Below, in pieces: positions 1 through 7,938 of a stretch of DNA of 21,842 bases. The notes beneath the pieces are model-generated. The model searched no databases. It saw nothing but the letters and a program-made list of their open reading frames with translations, and was not told the origin of the DNA. The position numbers and the translations under genes are program-made. Origin of the DNA: SZUA-430 sp041477875 (lineage in GTDB: Bacteria > Pseudomonadota > Alphaproteobacteria > Micropepsales > Micropepsaceae); the NCBI GenBank assembly GCA_041477875.1, contig JBGOVA010000050.1:1-21842 (forward strand), read 5' to 3'. How positions within the stretch are numbered: position 1 is the stretch's first letter; every line of letters starts with the position of its first letter.

Positions 1-288
1 AGCAACTACGAGTTGGCCAAGCTTCCCATTTTTGCCATCGAGGACGCGCGCCACCGGCTTGAGCGTATGCTGGGCGTGATCATCGATTGGTCGACCATCG
101 ACAGTTTGATGCCGGACGAATTCGCGCACGGGCGTTCGCGCCGGTCGGGGATCGCCAGCACGCTTTCGGCGAGCCTCGAGATGGCGCGGGACGGGCTGGT
201 CGAGCTGCGCCAGATGGCGCCGTTTGCACCGCTTTATCTGCGCCGGCGTGAGACCACACCCAAAACCGAACAAGAGGTCACGACATGA
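1..288 (+). CDS. scpA: Segregation and condensation protein A, C-terminal end (partial)
   Basis: The reading frame is open from the first base of the window (SNYELAKLPIF...) to the TGA at 286-288, so only about the last 95 residues are present. ScpA is the kleisin of the bacterial Smc–ScpAB complex and bridges the Smc heads during chromosome condensation and segregation. The visible part resembles the C-terminal winged-helix region, with a WSTIDSLMP stretch followed by a segment ending in APLYLRRR, typical of alphaproteobacterial ScpA ends. The stop overlaps the ATG of scpB in an ATGA arrangement, which suggests translational coupling. Assignment rests on this fit plus the adjacent clear scpB. 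The gene start lies outside the window. Confidence 0.85.
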   Translation, partial: SNYELAKLPIFAIEDARHRLERMLGVIIDWSTIDSLMPDEFAHGRSRRSGIASTLSASLEMARDGLVELRQMAPFAPLYLRRRETTPKTEQEVTT

Positions 289-1073
289 CGCCCGGAAAGG
301 TTCATGCGATGAAGCTCAATGACAACGAGAATCGGGACGATGAAGCCGAGGCGCGATCCCCGCACGATGCTCAGCAAGCGACGGTGACGCGCTTGTTTCC
401 GGGCGATCCCATTCCGCAAAGCGCCGTGCATTTGCGCATGCTCGAGGCGATCTTGTTCGCGGCGGCCGAACCGTTGGACGAGGCTTCGATCGCCGAGCGC
501 ATGCCGCCCGATGCGAACATCGCAGAGCTGCTTTCGGACCTTGCCGAAATTTATGCGAAGCGCGGGGTCAATCTGGTGAAGGTTGCGGGGCGGTGGATGT
601 TCCGCACGGCGCCCGATCTCGCGCATCTTCTGCAGAAGAATGCGATCGAGCAGAAGCGCTTGTCGCGTGCTGCCATGGAGACGCTGGCGATCGTCGCCTA
701 TCACCAGCCCGTGACGCGCGCGGAGATCGAAGAAATACGCGGCGTGACCATCAACAAGGGCACCCTCGACATCCTGCTCGAGGTGGGTTGGATCAAGATG
801 CGCGGACGTCGGCGCGTGCCGGGGCGGCCGGTGACTTATGGAACGAGCGACGAGTTCCTGATGCATTTCGGGCTCGACAAGGTCTCCGACCTCCCGGGGC
901 TTGAGGAGCTGCGCGCCGCCGGCCTGATGGAAGGGCGCATTCCCGCCAGTTTCATGGTGCCGTCGCCCAACGACTCGCTGGCCATGGACGAGGATCCGCT
1001 TGAGGCGGGCGACGCGGGCGAGCTGTTCGAGGCCGAGGCGCCCGACGCGAAAGACGACAATTCGGCGGAATAA
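285..1073 (+). CDS. scpB: Segregation and condensation protein B
   Basis: A 262-residue protein that partners ScpA in the Smc condensin complex in the cytoplasm. The core (about residues 45–220) has the two winged-helix domains of the family, with the recognisable stretches LEAILFAAAEPL, ETLAIVAYHQPVTRAEIEEI and a GRPVTYGTSDEFL segment near the end of the second domain. The N-terminus (about 40 residues, charged) and the acidic C-terminal tail look disordered, as is common in alphaproteobacterial ScpB. The start at 285 overlaps the scpA stop by four bases and follows a GAGG at 274–277. An in-frame ATG at 309 is a less likely alternative. Confidence 0.93.
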   Translation: MTPGKVHAMKLNDNENRDDEAEARSPHDAQQATVTRLFPGDPIPQSAVHLRMLEAILFAAAEPLDEASIAERMPPDANIAELLSDLAEIYAKRGVNLVKVAGRWMFRTAPDLAHLLQKNAIEQKRLSRAAMETLAIVAYHQPVTRAEIEEIRGVTINKGTLDILLEVGWIKMRGRRRVPGRPVTYGTSDEFLMHFGLDKVSDLPGLEELRAAGLMEGRIPASFMVPSPNDSLAMDEDPLEAGDAGELFEAEAPDAKDDNSAE

Positions 1074-1212
1074 GGCGCCGCTTAACGTGGTTTTGAGGAC
1101 CGCGCCTCTGGTCGATTGCGCGGGGTTGCACCATTTGGGACAATCAAGGCGCGAGTGGTACGCCTGACGCGCTCGCTGTCGTGCGCGCGGGCCACCAATG
1201 AAGGACTAAGAT

Positions 1213-1416
1213 ATGGGCGGTTTGTCGATTTGGCACTGGCTGGTCGTCGGTGCGATCATTCTCATCCTGTTCGGCGGGCGGGGCCGTATTTCCGATATCA
1301 TGGGCGACGTGGCGCGCGGCATCAAAAGTTTCCGCAAGGGGCTTGCCGACGACGAGAAGCCCCTTGAGAACGCGCAAAAGGATGCGGCGGAAACCAAAGA
1401 ACGCGTAAAAAACTAA
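1213..1416 (+). CDS. tatA: Sec-independent translocase subunit TatA
   Basis: A 67-residue twin-arginine translocase pore subunit in the inner membrane. A single N-terminal membrane helix (about residues 5–20, WHWLVVGAIILILFG) leads into the family hinge and an amphipathic helix containing DVARGIKSFRKGL, followed by a short charged tail. The length is typical of alphaproteobacterial TatA. A purine-rich AAGGA about 8 bases upstream of the ATG serves as ribosome-binding site. A 139-base gap separates it from scpB, in which I see no strong terminator. tatB starts 15 bases downstream, in the order tatA–tatB–tatC. Confidence 0.95.
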   Translation: MGGLSIWHWLVVGAIILILFGGRGRISDIMGDVARGIKSFRKGLADDEKPLENAQKDAAETKERVKN

Positions 1417-1431
1417 GGCTCGTTTCCGCAC

Positions 1432-1797
1432 ATGTTCGACATCGGCTGGAGCGAACTTCTGGTCATTGCGATCGTCGCCTTGGTGGTGATCGGGCCGAAG
1501 GATTTGCCGCAGGCGTTTCGCGTGATGGGACAGTGGGCTGCGAAGGCGCGCGTGCTGGCGCGCGAATTCCAGGGTCACGTCGACGAGCTGATGCGGGAAA
1601 CGCAGGTCGACGAGATGAAGCGCGAATTCCAAGCAATGGCGCGCGCGCCCGAACTTGAGGGGCTCGAAGCCGATTTGATGGCGGGGCATGCGCCGCAAGC
1701 GCCGAAGGCTGAACCGCCGGCGTCTGTGCCCGAGGCGTCGACGCCACCGCCACCGCCGCCGACAGACGAACCGATCGCCCAGCCGCCAGCTCCATGA
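1432..1797 (+). CDS. tatB: Sec-independent translocase subunit TatB
   Basis: A 121-residue protein that with TatC forms the receptor for twin-arginine signal peptides. It begins MFDIGWSELLVIAIVALVVI, the classic TatB membrane helix, followed by GPKDLPQAFR and a long amphipathic helix to about residue 85. The tail is low-complexity, rich in proline and alanine, with a run of six prolines near residue 105–110 that would be a candidate EF-P-dependent stalling site. A ribosome-binding AAGG overlaps the end of tatA at about 1415–1418. The stop overlaps the tatC start (ATGA), so the two are likely coupled. It is distinguished from TatA by the longer helical region and by its position. Confidence 0.94.
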   Translation: MFDIGWSELLVIAIVALVVIGPKDLPQAFRVMGQWAAKARVLAREFQGHVDELMRETQVDEMKREFQAMARAPELEGLEADLMAGHAPQAPKAEPPASVPEASTPPPPPPTDEPIAQPPAP

Positions 1798-2603
1798 CGA
1801 AATCCCCCCACGACGACGAGGCGCATATCGAGGCCTCGCGCGCGCCGTTGCTCGATCATCTGATCGAACTCAGGACGCGGCTGATCTGGTCGCTGTTGGG
1901 TTTCATCGTCGCATTCGTCGTCTGCTATTTCTTCGCGGCGCAAATCTACGCGTTCCTGACCCATCCGCTTGCGGTGGCGCTGGAAGGCCAGCCTGGGCGG
2001 CACATGATCTACACCGCGCTCCACGAGGCGTTCTTCACCTACGTCAAAGTCGCGGCGTTCGCGGCGTTGTGCATTTCATTTCCGATCATCGCCTCGCAGC
2101 TTTGGATGTTCGTGGCGCCGGGGCTTTATCGCAACGAGCGGCGGGCCTTCTTGCCGTTCTTGTTCGCGACACCAATCCTCTTCATCGCGGGCGCGGCGCT
2201 TGTCTATTGGGCACTGATGCCGCTGATGATCCGCTTCTTCCTCGGTTTCGAAACGCCAGGCGGCCCCGGCCAACTGCCCATTCAGCTTGACGCAAAGGTT
2301 TCCGACTATCTCGACCTCGTGATGAGTTTGATATTTGCGTTCGGGTTGAGCTTCCAATTGCCGGTCCTGCTGACGCTTCTCGGACGTGTGGGCCTTGTCA
2401 CCTCGGACTTCTTGAAGCGCAATCGCCGCTACGCGATCGTGTTCGTGTTCATCGTGGCGGCCGTGTTGACGCCACCCGACGTGTTGAGCCAGTTCTCGCT
2501 GGCGATACCGCTGCTCGCTCTCTACGAGGCATCCGTATGGAGTGTGTGGCTTGTCGAGAAGCAGCGCGCGGAAGACGCAAAAAGGGCGGAAAGCGCGGTT
2601 TAG
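1794..2603 (+). CDS. tatC: Sec-independent translocase subunit TatC
   Basis: A 269-residue polytopic inner-membrane protein, the core of the Tat receptor that recognises the twin-arginine motif. The N-terminal cytoplasmic segment carries the conserved LLDHLIELRTRL motif at about residues 20–31. Six membrane segments can be read, the first being LIWSLLGFIVAFVVCYFFAA and the last ones near 205–250. The sequence FVAPGLYRNERR marks the family's conserved cytoplasmic loop after the third helix region. Its start overlaps tatB by four bases. The final residues are charged and cytoplasmic (VEKQRAEDAKRAESAV). Length and motifs are those of a complete, functional TatC. Confidence 0.96.
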   Translation: MTKSPHDDEAHIEASRAPLLDHLIELRTRLIWSLLGFIVAFVVCYFFAAQIYAFLTHPLAVALEGQPGRHMIYTALHEAFFTYVKVAAFAALCISFPIIASQLWMFVAPGLYRNERRAFLPFLFATPILFIAGAALVYWALMPLMIRFFLGFETPGGPGQLPIQLDAKVSDYLDLVMSLIFAFGLSFQLPVLLTLLGRVGLVTSDFLKRNRRYAIVFVFIVAAVLTPPDVLSQFSLAIPLLALYEASVWSVWLVEKQRAEDAKRAESAV

Positions 2604-2669
2604 CCCCGTTGTGGCCCCGACGGCGAGCCGCTAAGAAGCCGCCTCAACTCTCGGCTTCCGCTTCTTCCC

Positions 2670-3956
2670 ATGCACGACATCAGGTTCATTCGCGAAAATC
2701 CGGCGGCCTTCGACAAGGGGCTAGCCCGGCGCGGCCTGTCGCCGTTGTCGGCAGAGATTCTTGCGCTGGATCAGGAGTGGCGGAGCGCGACGGGGCGCCT
2801 GCAGGAGATGCAGAGCTTCCGCAACGACGCGTCCAAGAAGATCGGGCAGGCCAAGGCGCAGAAGAACGAGACCGAAGCGCAGCGGCTGATGGCCGAGGTC
2901 GCGCGGCTCAAGGACGAGATTCCGGCGACGGAATTGCGCGTTCGCGAGTCGGAAGAGGCGCTGAACGAGCGGCTAAGCAACATTCCAAATCTACCTGCCG
3001 CCGATGTGCCGGATGGGCCCGACGAGACCGCGAACAAGGAGGTCCGCCACACGGGAACGCCGCGCGCGATGAACTTCGCGGCGAAACAGCACTTCGACAT
3101 CGGCGAGGCGTTGAAGCTGATGGACTTCGAGGCGGCGGCGAAAATGTCCGGCGCGCGCTTTGTGTTGCTTCGCGGCCAATTGGCGCGGCTCGAGCGGGCG
3201 CTGGCGAATTTCATGCTCGATGTGCACACCGGCACATTCGGCTATCAGGAGGTCGTGCCGCCGTTCCTGGTGCGCGACCAGGCGATGTACGGCACCGCGC
3301 AGCTGCCCAAGTTTCGCGAGGAGCAGTTCGGGACCACGAACGGTTATTGGCTTATTCCAACATCGGAAGTGTCGCTGACGAACCAAGTGCGGGAGTCGAT
3401 CTTGGACGAAGCTCAGTTGCCTATGCGGTTCACCGCATGGACGCCCTGCTTTCGCTCGGAGGCGGGCGCCGCCGGCAAAGACACGCGCGGCATGATCCGC
3501 ATGCATCAGTTCTCGAAGGTCGAGTTGGTCTCGATCACGACGCCGGAGCAATCCGACGCCGAGCACGAACGCATGGTGTCGTGCGCGGAGGAGATCCTGA
3601 AGCGATTGGGACTGCCGTTCCGCACGATGGTGCTGTCGACGGGCGATATGGGTTTTGCGGCGCGTAAGACCTATGACATCGAGGTTTGGCTGCCGGGGCA
3701 GAATGCCTATCGCGAAATTTCGAGCTGCTCGAACTGCGGCGACTTTCAGGCGCGGCGCATGGATGCGCGCTATCGCCCGGCGGCGGGCAAGGGCACGCAG
3801 TTCGTGCATACGCTGAACGGTTCGGGCCTCGCGGTCGGGCGCACGCTGATCGCGGTGCTCGAGAATTATCAGCAGGCGGACGGGTCGGTTTCGATCCCCG
3901 AGGTCTTGCGGCCCTATATGGGCGGCGTCGATGTGATTGCGGCCCATGGCGCCTAA
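2670..3956 (+). CDS. serS: Serine–tRNA ligase
   Basis: A 428-residue class II aminoacyl-tRNA synthetase that charges tRNA-Ser (and tRNA-Sec where present) in the cytoplasm. The N-terminal MHDIRFIRENPAAFDKGLA and the charged helical stretch to about residue 105 form the tRNA-binding coiled-coil arm. The catalytic domain shows the serine-enzyme TSEVSLTN stretch, motif 2 with FRSEAG at about residue 265, and motif 3 with NGSGLAVGRTLIAVLENYQ at about 380–400. The length is normal. The upstream 66-base gap lacks a strong Shine-Dalgarno sequence. The 3' end overlaps surE by 11 bases, consistent with one operon. Confidence 0.97.
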   Translation: MHDIRFIRENPAAFDKGLARRGLSPLSAEILALDQEWRSATGRLQEMQSFRNDASKKIGQAKAQKNETEAQRLMAEVARLKDEIPATELRVRESEEALNERLSNIPNLPAADVPDGPDETANKEVRHTGTPRAMNFAAKQHFDIGEALKLMDFEAAAKMSGARFVLLRGQLARLERALANFMLDVHTGTFGYQEVVPPFLVRDQAMYGTAQLPKFREEQFGTTNGYWLIPTSEVSLTNQVRESILDEAQLPMRFTAWTPCFRSEAGAAGKDTRGMIRMHQFSKVELVSITTPEQSDAEHERMVSCAEEILKRLGLPFRTMVLSTGDMGFAARKTYDIEVWLPGQNAYREISSCSNCGDFQARRMDARYRPAAGKGTQFVHTLNGSGLAVGRTLIAVLENYQQADGSVSIPEVLRPYMGGVDVIAAHGA

Positions 3957-4746
3957 GTTACCGCTCAGGATCCTGTTGACGAACGACGACGGCATCAATG
4001 CGCCGGGGTTGAAGGCGCTCGAAAAGATCGCGGCGGAGCTGTCGGACGACGTCTGGGTCGTGGCGCCGGAAACTGAGGAGAGCGGTGCGTCCCGGAAGTT
4101 GACGCTGACGCAGCCGCTGCGGTTGCGGGAAGTGAGCAAGCGCAAGTTCGCCGTTCAAGGCACGCCGACGGACAGCGTGCTGATGGGCGCGACGCATATT
4201 CTGAAGGAGCATCGGCCGAATCTAGTGCTGTCGGGGGTCAATCGCGGGTCGAATATCGCGGACGACGTCACCTATTCTGGAACGATCGCGGCGGCGATGG
4301 AGGGAACGGCGCTGGGCATCCCCTCGATCGCGCTGAGCCAGGCCTATGGGTTCGAACAAGGAAAAGCGGTCAAGTGGTCGTGCGCCGAACACCACGGGCC
4401 ATGGCTGATCCGCAGGCTGCTTGAGGTCGGCTGGCCCAAGGACGTGCTCATCAACATCAATTTTCCCGACGTTTTGCCGCAGGCGGTCGAGCGCATAGAG
4501 GTCACGTCCCAGGGCAAGCGCGATCAATCCCTGGCGAACATCATCGAGCGGACCGATGTGCGGGGGAACCCTTACTATTGGCTCGGGTTCACGCGGGTGC
4601 TGAGCAATCCGTCGGAAGGCACGGACCTGCGTGCCGTCTACGATGGTCGTATTTCAGTAACACCTTTGCATTTGAATCTGACGGAGGAGCGCGCGCGCAA
4701 GGCGCTGGCGCAGCACATTGACGGCCGGGCGCCGAAGGCAGATTAA
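3946..4746 (+). CDS. surE: 5'/3'-nucleotidase SurE
   Basis: A 266-residue metal-dependent phosphatase acting on nucleoside monophosphates and some polyphosphates in the cytoplasm. The N-terminal ILLTNDDGINAPGL carries the metal-binding aspartate pair (D14, D15). Further family blocks are EESGASRKLTL (about residues 45–55) and SGVNRGSNIADDVTYSGT (about 88–105), both part of the active site. I chose the ATG at 3946, inside the end of serS, because the protein then begins a few residues before the conserved core; an upstream in-frame TTG at 3937 is possible but less likely. surE–pcm–nlpD is the same order as the well-known enterobacterial cluster. Confidence 0.95.
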   Translation: MAPKLPLRILLTNDDGINAPGLKALEKIAAELSDDVWVVAPETEESGASRKLTLTQPLRLREVSKRKFAVQGTPTDSVLMGATHILKEHRPNLVLSGVNRGSNIADDVTYSGTIAAAMEGTALGIPSIALSQAYGFEQGKAVKWSCAEHHGPWLIRRLLEVGWPKDVLININFPDVLPQAVERIEVTSQGKRDQSLANIIERTDVRGNPYYWLGFTRVLSNPSEGTDLRAVYDGRISVTPLHLNLTEERARKALAQHIDGRAPKAD

Positions 4747-4775
4747 GCCAAGCGGCCCGAGGCTTTGAGGCGCCG

Positions 4776-5432
4776 ATGCACACCGACGTTCGCATGATCC
4801 AGCTGCTGATGGAGTTGCGCCGGCAGGGCGTGACGGATTCGGACGTACTGTCCGCGATGGAACTGACGCCGCGCGAGTTGTTCGTGCCGGAAGTGTTCCA
4901 GGACCGGGCCTTCGACAACGGCGCGCTGCCCATCGATTGCGGCCAGACGATCAGCCAGCCATTCGTCGTCGCGTTCATGACCCATGCCTTGGAGCTGAAG
5001 CCGAACGACCGTGTGCTCGAAGTGGGGACGGGGTCTGGCTATCAGGCGGCGATCCTGGCGAGGCTTGCCAAGCGCGTCTACACGATCGAGCGCCACGCGG
5101 AACTGGCCGCGCAAGCGCAAGAGCGCCTTAAGAAGTTGTTGTTGTTCAACGTCGACGTTCGCGTCAGCGACGGCACGCGTGGCTGGCCCGGCCAAGCTCC
5201 CTTCGATCGCATCATCGTCACGGCGGCCGCGCGCGAAAATCCGCCGCAAGAATTGTTAAATCAACTGAATATTAAGGGACTCATGGTTATTCCAATTGAT
5301 CGTGGTGGCCATGGGCAGGTGCTGGTCCGCATTAAGAGGACCACACAGGGTTTTCAAAGCACGGATCTTTTGCCCGTGAAGTTCGTGCCTCTGTTGGAAG
5401 GCGTGGCTAAGGGTGATGGAGAAGCCGGGTGA
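4776..5432 (+). CDS. pcm: Protein-L-isoaspartate O-methyltransferase
   Basis: A 218-residue SAM-dependent repair methyltransferase that methylates isoaspartyl residues in damaged proteins, starting their conversion back to aspartate. Visible family blocks are TPRELFVPE, the IDCGQTISQPFVVAFMT substrate region (about residues 52–70), the SAM-binding VLEVGTGSGYQAAILA (about 79–94) and the C-terminal LLPVKFVPL. The start at 4776 follows a GAGG at about 4767. The C-terminal third is odd: bases 5251–5300 contain only 14 G or C and use codons such as TTA, AAT, ATT and CCA, unlike the rest of the operon, although the protein sequence stays family-like. The 3' end overlaps the nlpD-like gene by 17 bases. 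Confidence 0.95.
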   Translation: MHTDVRMIQLLMELRRQGVTDSDVLSAMELTPRELFVPEVFQDRAFDNGALPIDCGQTISQPFVVAFMTHALELKPNDRVLEVGTGSGYQAAILARLAKRVYTIERHAELAAQAQERLKKLLLFNVDVRVSDGTRGWPGQAPFDRIIVTAAARENPPQELLNQLNIKGLMVIPIDRGGHGQVLVRIKRTTQGFQSTDLLPVKFVPLLEGVAKGDGEAG

Positions 5433-6546
5433 TCCGCGCAATCGTCGCTCAAATCGCAAGCGTACTGAGCAAACCGTTCAGACGCTGATTGCCGCGCTGT
5501 TGCTCGGCACGACGAGCGGCTGCGCGACCTTCGACATGGATCATGGGCAAGCCCCGCTGTTCAACGCGCGGCCCGCTGCTCGCCCCGTCACGGTCGTCTA
5601 CGCTCAACGCGGCGATACGATCGCCAACATCGCGCGCCGTTTCGGGCTGTCGCCGCAAGCGATTGCGGACGCCAACGGTCTGAGCGAACCCTATCGCTTG
5701 TCGCGCGGTCAGCGCCTCGTGCTGCCGCCGTCGTCGATACACATCGTGGCCGAGGGCGACACCGTGAGTTCGATCGCGCGCGCTTACGGCGTGTCGCGCG
5801 ATGCAATCATCGATGCCAATGATCTTGCGACGCCCGACAATCTGCAGCCGGGCCAGCGCGTCGCGATCCCCTTCGTGGGCCCGCAACAGCGCGCGGTGGT
5901 GCAGAAAGTCACGCCGGTCAAGACAGTGCAGTTGTCCGCGCCCAAACAATCGGGGCCGGACCCTCGTGCGGAAGGCGCGCGTTACTACGCGCTTGGCGGG
6001 CCGCGCCCGAAACCTGTTTTCGACGGCCAGGGCGGGCCGGAGGAATTCGAACCGCCGAAGCCGGATGTGGTGGCGTCGGTCGATCCCGATGCGGCCTACG
6101 ATCCGCGTGCAAAGGTTCAAAAGTCGGCCGAACCAGAAATACCCGTCAAATCCTCGGGCCAGTTCATTTGGCCGGTGCGCGGCAAAGTGATCTCCGGTTT
6201 CGGGCGCCGCGGCACGGGCTTGCATAATGACGGCATCAATATCGCGGCCGAACCGGGGTCGCCGGTGAAGGCCGCCGACGGCGGCGTCGTCGTCTATGCC
6301 GGCAACGAGCTTGCGGGCTATGGCAACTTGCTCTTGCTCCGCCATCCAAGCGGGTTCGTCACGGCATACGCGCACAACAAGAAGCTGTTGGTCGAGCGGG
6401 GCGACGCGGTGAAGCAAGGCCAGACGGTCGCGCTCGTCGGGTCGACGGGCGACGTCGACCGGCCGCAACTGCATTTCGAAATCCGCAAGGGCGACCGCGC
6501 GGTCGATCCCAATCGTTACTTGTCGCGCGCGACAGCGAGCCGCTGA
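5416..6546 (+). CDS. nlpD: NlpD/DipM-type LysM and LytM (M23) envelope protein, probably a lipoprotein
   Basis: About 376 residues. The N-terminus is arginine-rich, then hydrophobic (TLIAALLLGTTSGC), with a lipobox-like SGC placing the lipidated cysteine at residue 36; the −3 position is Thr, not the usual Leu. Two LysM peptidoglycan-binding repeats follow (about 58–103 and 108–153), then a proline-rich linker and a C-terminal LytM domain (about 248–370). Two canonical zinc ligands of M23 peptidases are replaced: the HxxxD motif reads NDGIN (N271, N275) and the HxH motif reads QLH (Q351, H353), while H320 is kept. This matches amidase-activating NlpD-like proteins. Following surE–pcm supports the name. 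A GTG at 5413 is an alternative start. Confidence 0.85.
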   Translation: MEKPGDPRNRRSNRKRTEQTVQTLIAALLLGTTSGCATFDMDHGQAPLFNARPAARPVTVVYAQRGDTIANIARRFGLSPQAIADANGLSEPYRLSRGQRLVLPPSSIHIVAEGDTVSSIARAYGVSRDAIIDANDLATPDNLQPGQRVAIPFVGPQQRAVVQKVTPVKTVQLSAPKQSGPDPRAEGARYYALGGPRPKPVFDGQGGPEEFEPPKPDVVASVDPDAAYDPRAKVQKSAEPEIPVKSSGQFIWPVRGKVISGFGRRGTGLHNDGINIAAEPGSPVKAADGGVVVYAGNELAGYGNLLLLRHPSGFVTAYAHNKKLLVERGDAVKQGQTVALVGSTGDVDRPQLHFEIRKGDRAVDPNRYLSRATASR

Positions 6547-7388
6547 CCGAGCTCGCCTGCCATATCCTCTATGAATTGCCATGCCACGCGGCCCGAGCGG
6601 CTGCCGCGGGTCACCGACCATTCGAGCGCGCGCCGTTCGAGGTCCTGCGCCCCGATCTTCAGGCCGAAATGCGCGGCATAACCCCGCACGATGCCAAGGT
6701 AGTCGGCCTGGTTGATGTTGTGGAAGCCGAGCCAAAGGCCGAAGCGGTCGGAGAGCGAAATCTTTTCCTCGATCGCCTCGTCCGGATGGATGGCGGTCGA
6801 GCGTTCGTTGTCGATCATCTCGCGCGGCATCAAATGGCGCCGGTTCGAGGTTGCGTAGAAAATCACGTTGTCGGGTCTGCCGGCGATACCGCCCTCCAAG
6901 ACGGTCTTGAGCGGCCGATAGGCGGCGTCGTGCGCGTCGAATGAGAGGTCGTCGCAGAACAACATCGCGCGCACCGGCGCGCCCGCGAGCAGCGCCAACA
7001 ATTGACCGAGCGTCGCGATGTCTTCGCGGTGGATCTCGATGAGCTTCAGCGGCGCGGACGACTCTGCCGCGATGGACGCATGCACCGCCTTCACCAGCGC
7101 GCTTTTGCCGGTGCCGCGCGCGCCCCAGAGCAGGGCGTTGTTGGCCGGAAGTCCGTTTGCAAAGCGGCGCGTGTTCGCAAGAAGCTGGTCTCGTTGGCGG
7201 TCGATGCCTTTCAAGAGTTCGAGCGGCACGCGGGATATCTTGCCCAAGGGCGCGAGCGCACGCTTGCCCGCGTCCCAAATGAAGCCTTCCCCCGTCCAGT
7301 TCGGCGCAGAATCAGGCGGCGGCGCCAAGCGCTCCAGCGCGCTTGCAATACGTTGAAGAAGGGCCTTCCGGTCGGGCGATGTCGTCAT
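6516..7388 (-). CDS. DUF815-family AAA+ ATPase
   Basis: A 290-residue cytoplasmic ATPase of the DUF815 family, whose physiological role is not established. A Walker A motif GARGTGKS lies at residues 89–96 and a Walker B-like LFCDDLSF at about 143–150. Sensor-type family residues follow in IFYATSNRRHLMPREM, and ISLSDRFGLWLGFH is a conserved family block. The length is normal and both ends are intact. It is convergent with the nlpD-like gene, and their 3' ends overlap by 31 bases, so the two transcripts would be complementary there. Its 5' end faces the yajC promoter region across a 145-base divergent gap. Confidence 0.9.
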   Translation of the reverse strand: MTTSPDRKALLQRIASALERLAPPPDSAPNWTGEGFIWDAGKRALAPLGKISRVPLELLKGIDRQRDQLLANTRRFANGLPANNALLWGARGTGKSALVKAVHASIAAESSAPLKLIEIHREDIATLGQLLALLAGAPVRAMLFCDDLSFDAHDAAYRPLKTVLEGGIAGRPDNVIFYATSNRRHLMPREMIDNERSTAIHPDEAIEEKISLSDRFGLWLGFHNINQADYLGIVRGYAAHFGLKIGAQDLERRALEWSVTRGSRSGRVAWQFIEDMAGELGQRLAVARDK

Positions 7389-7454
7389 TGGTTCTGACTA
7401 CCCGATGCATCGGGCCAGGGCCAGAGTGTGCGCAAACGGCCCACTGGGGCTTGG

Positions 7455-7482
7455 TTGCATTGGGACTAGCCGTGGCTATAGT
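7455..7482 (+). promoter_or_regulatory. Candidate sigma-70-type promoter for yajC–secD
   Basis: TTGCAT at 7455–7460 and TATAGT at 7477–7482 are separated by 16 bases, in the divergent gap between the DUF815 gene and yajC. The −10 element differs from consensus by one base; the −35 is a weaker match. The predicted start would leave a leader of about 45 bases. This is a by-eye call without transcript evidence. Confidence 0.45.
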
Positions 7483-7533
7483 CCGGCCGCAATTCGGCCG
7501 TCCGGCCTTAAGAGTTAACGGAACCGTCCCCTC

Positions 7534-7908
7534 ATGTTGATTTCATCGGCATTTGCGCAACCCGCGACGGGCACCGGCGGCGGGGTGGGCATCGGCGACG
7601 TCATCGCGCAATTCGGCATCTTCATACCCATCATCGCGATTTTCTACTTCATCGTCATTCGTCCGCAGCAGCAGCGCGCGAAGGCGCACCAGCAATTGGT
7701 CGCGAACGTGCGGCGCGGGGATACGGTGGTCACCTCGGGCGGTATCGTCGGCAAGATCGTCAAAGTGCTGGAGAACGATGAAGTGCTGGTCGAGATCGCG
7801 GAGGACGTGCGCATTCGCGTAATCAAATCGACGCTCGCCGACGTGCGGTCGAAGACGGAACCTTCGGAAGCGAAGTCGAAGGCCGATGCCGACGACGACA
7901 AGAAATAG
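7534..7908 (+). CDS. yajC: Sec translocon accessory protein YajC
   Basis: A 124-residue inner-membrane protein that associates with SecD–SecF and the SecYEG translocon. One membrane helix (about residues 23–43, containing FGIFIPIIAIFYFIVI) is followed by the hallmark RPQQQRAKAHQQL and a small β-rich domain with RRGDTVVTSGGIVGKI. A short Ala/Gly-rich segment precedes the helix, as is usual in alphaproteobacteria. The charged C-terminal tail ends DADDDKK. The Shine-Dalgarno match is weak. It lies 30 bases upstream of secD and is probably co-transcribed with it. Confidence 0.95.
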   Translation: MLISSAFAQPATGTGGGVGIGDVIAQFGIFIPIIAIFYFIVIRPQQQRAKAHQQLVANVRRGDTVVTSGGIVGKIVKVLENDEVLVEIAEDVRIRVIKSTLADVRSKTEPSEAKSKADADDDKK

Positions 7909-7938
7909 AGCGCGAGCCGGGCGAGCGGATCAGTCACC

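Noticed and set aside
5449..7278. A 609-codon minus-strand open frame across nlpD and the DUF815 gene
   Set aside because: It is arginine/histidine-rich with no family resemblance and overlaps two well-supported genes; long shadow frames are common in GC-rich DNA.
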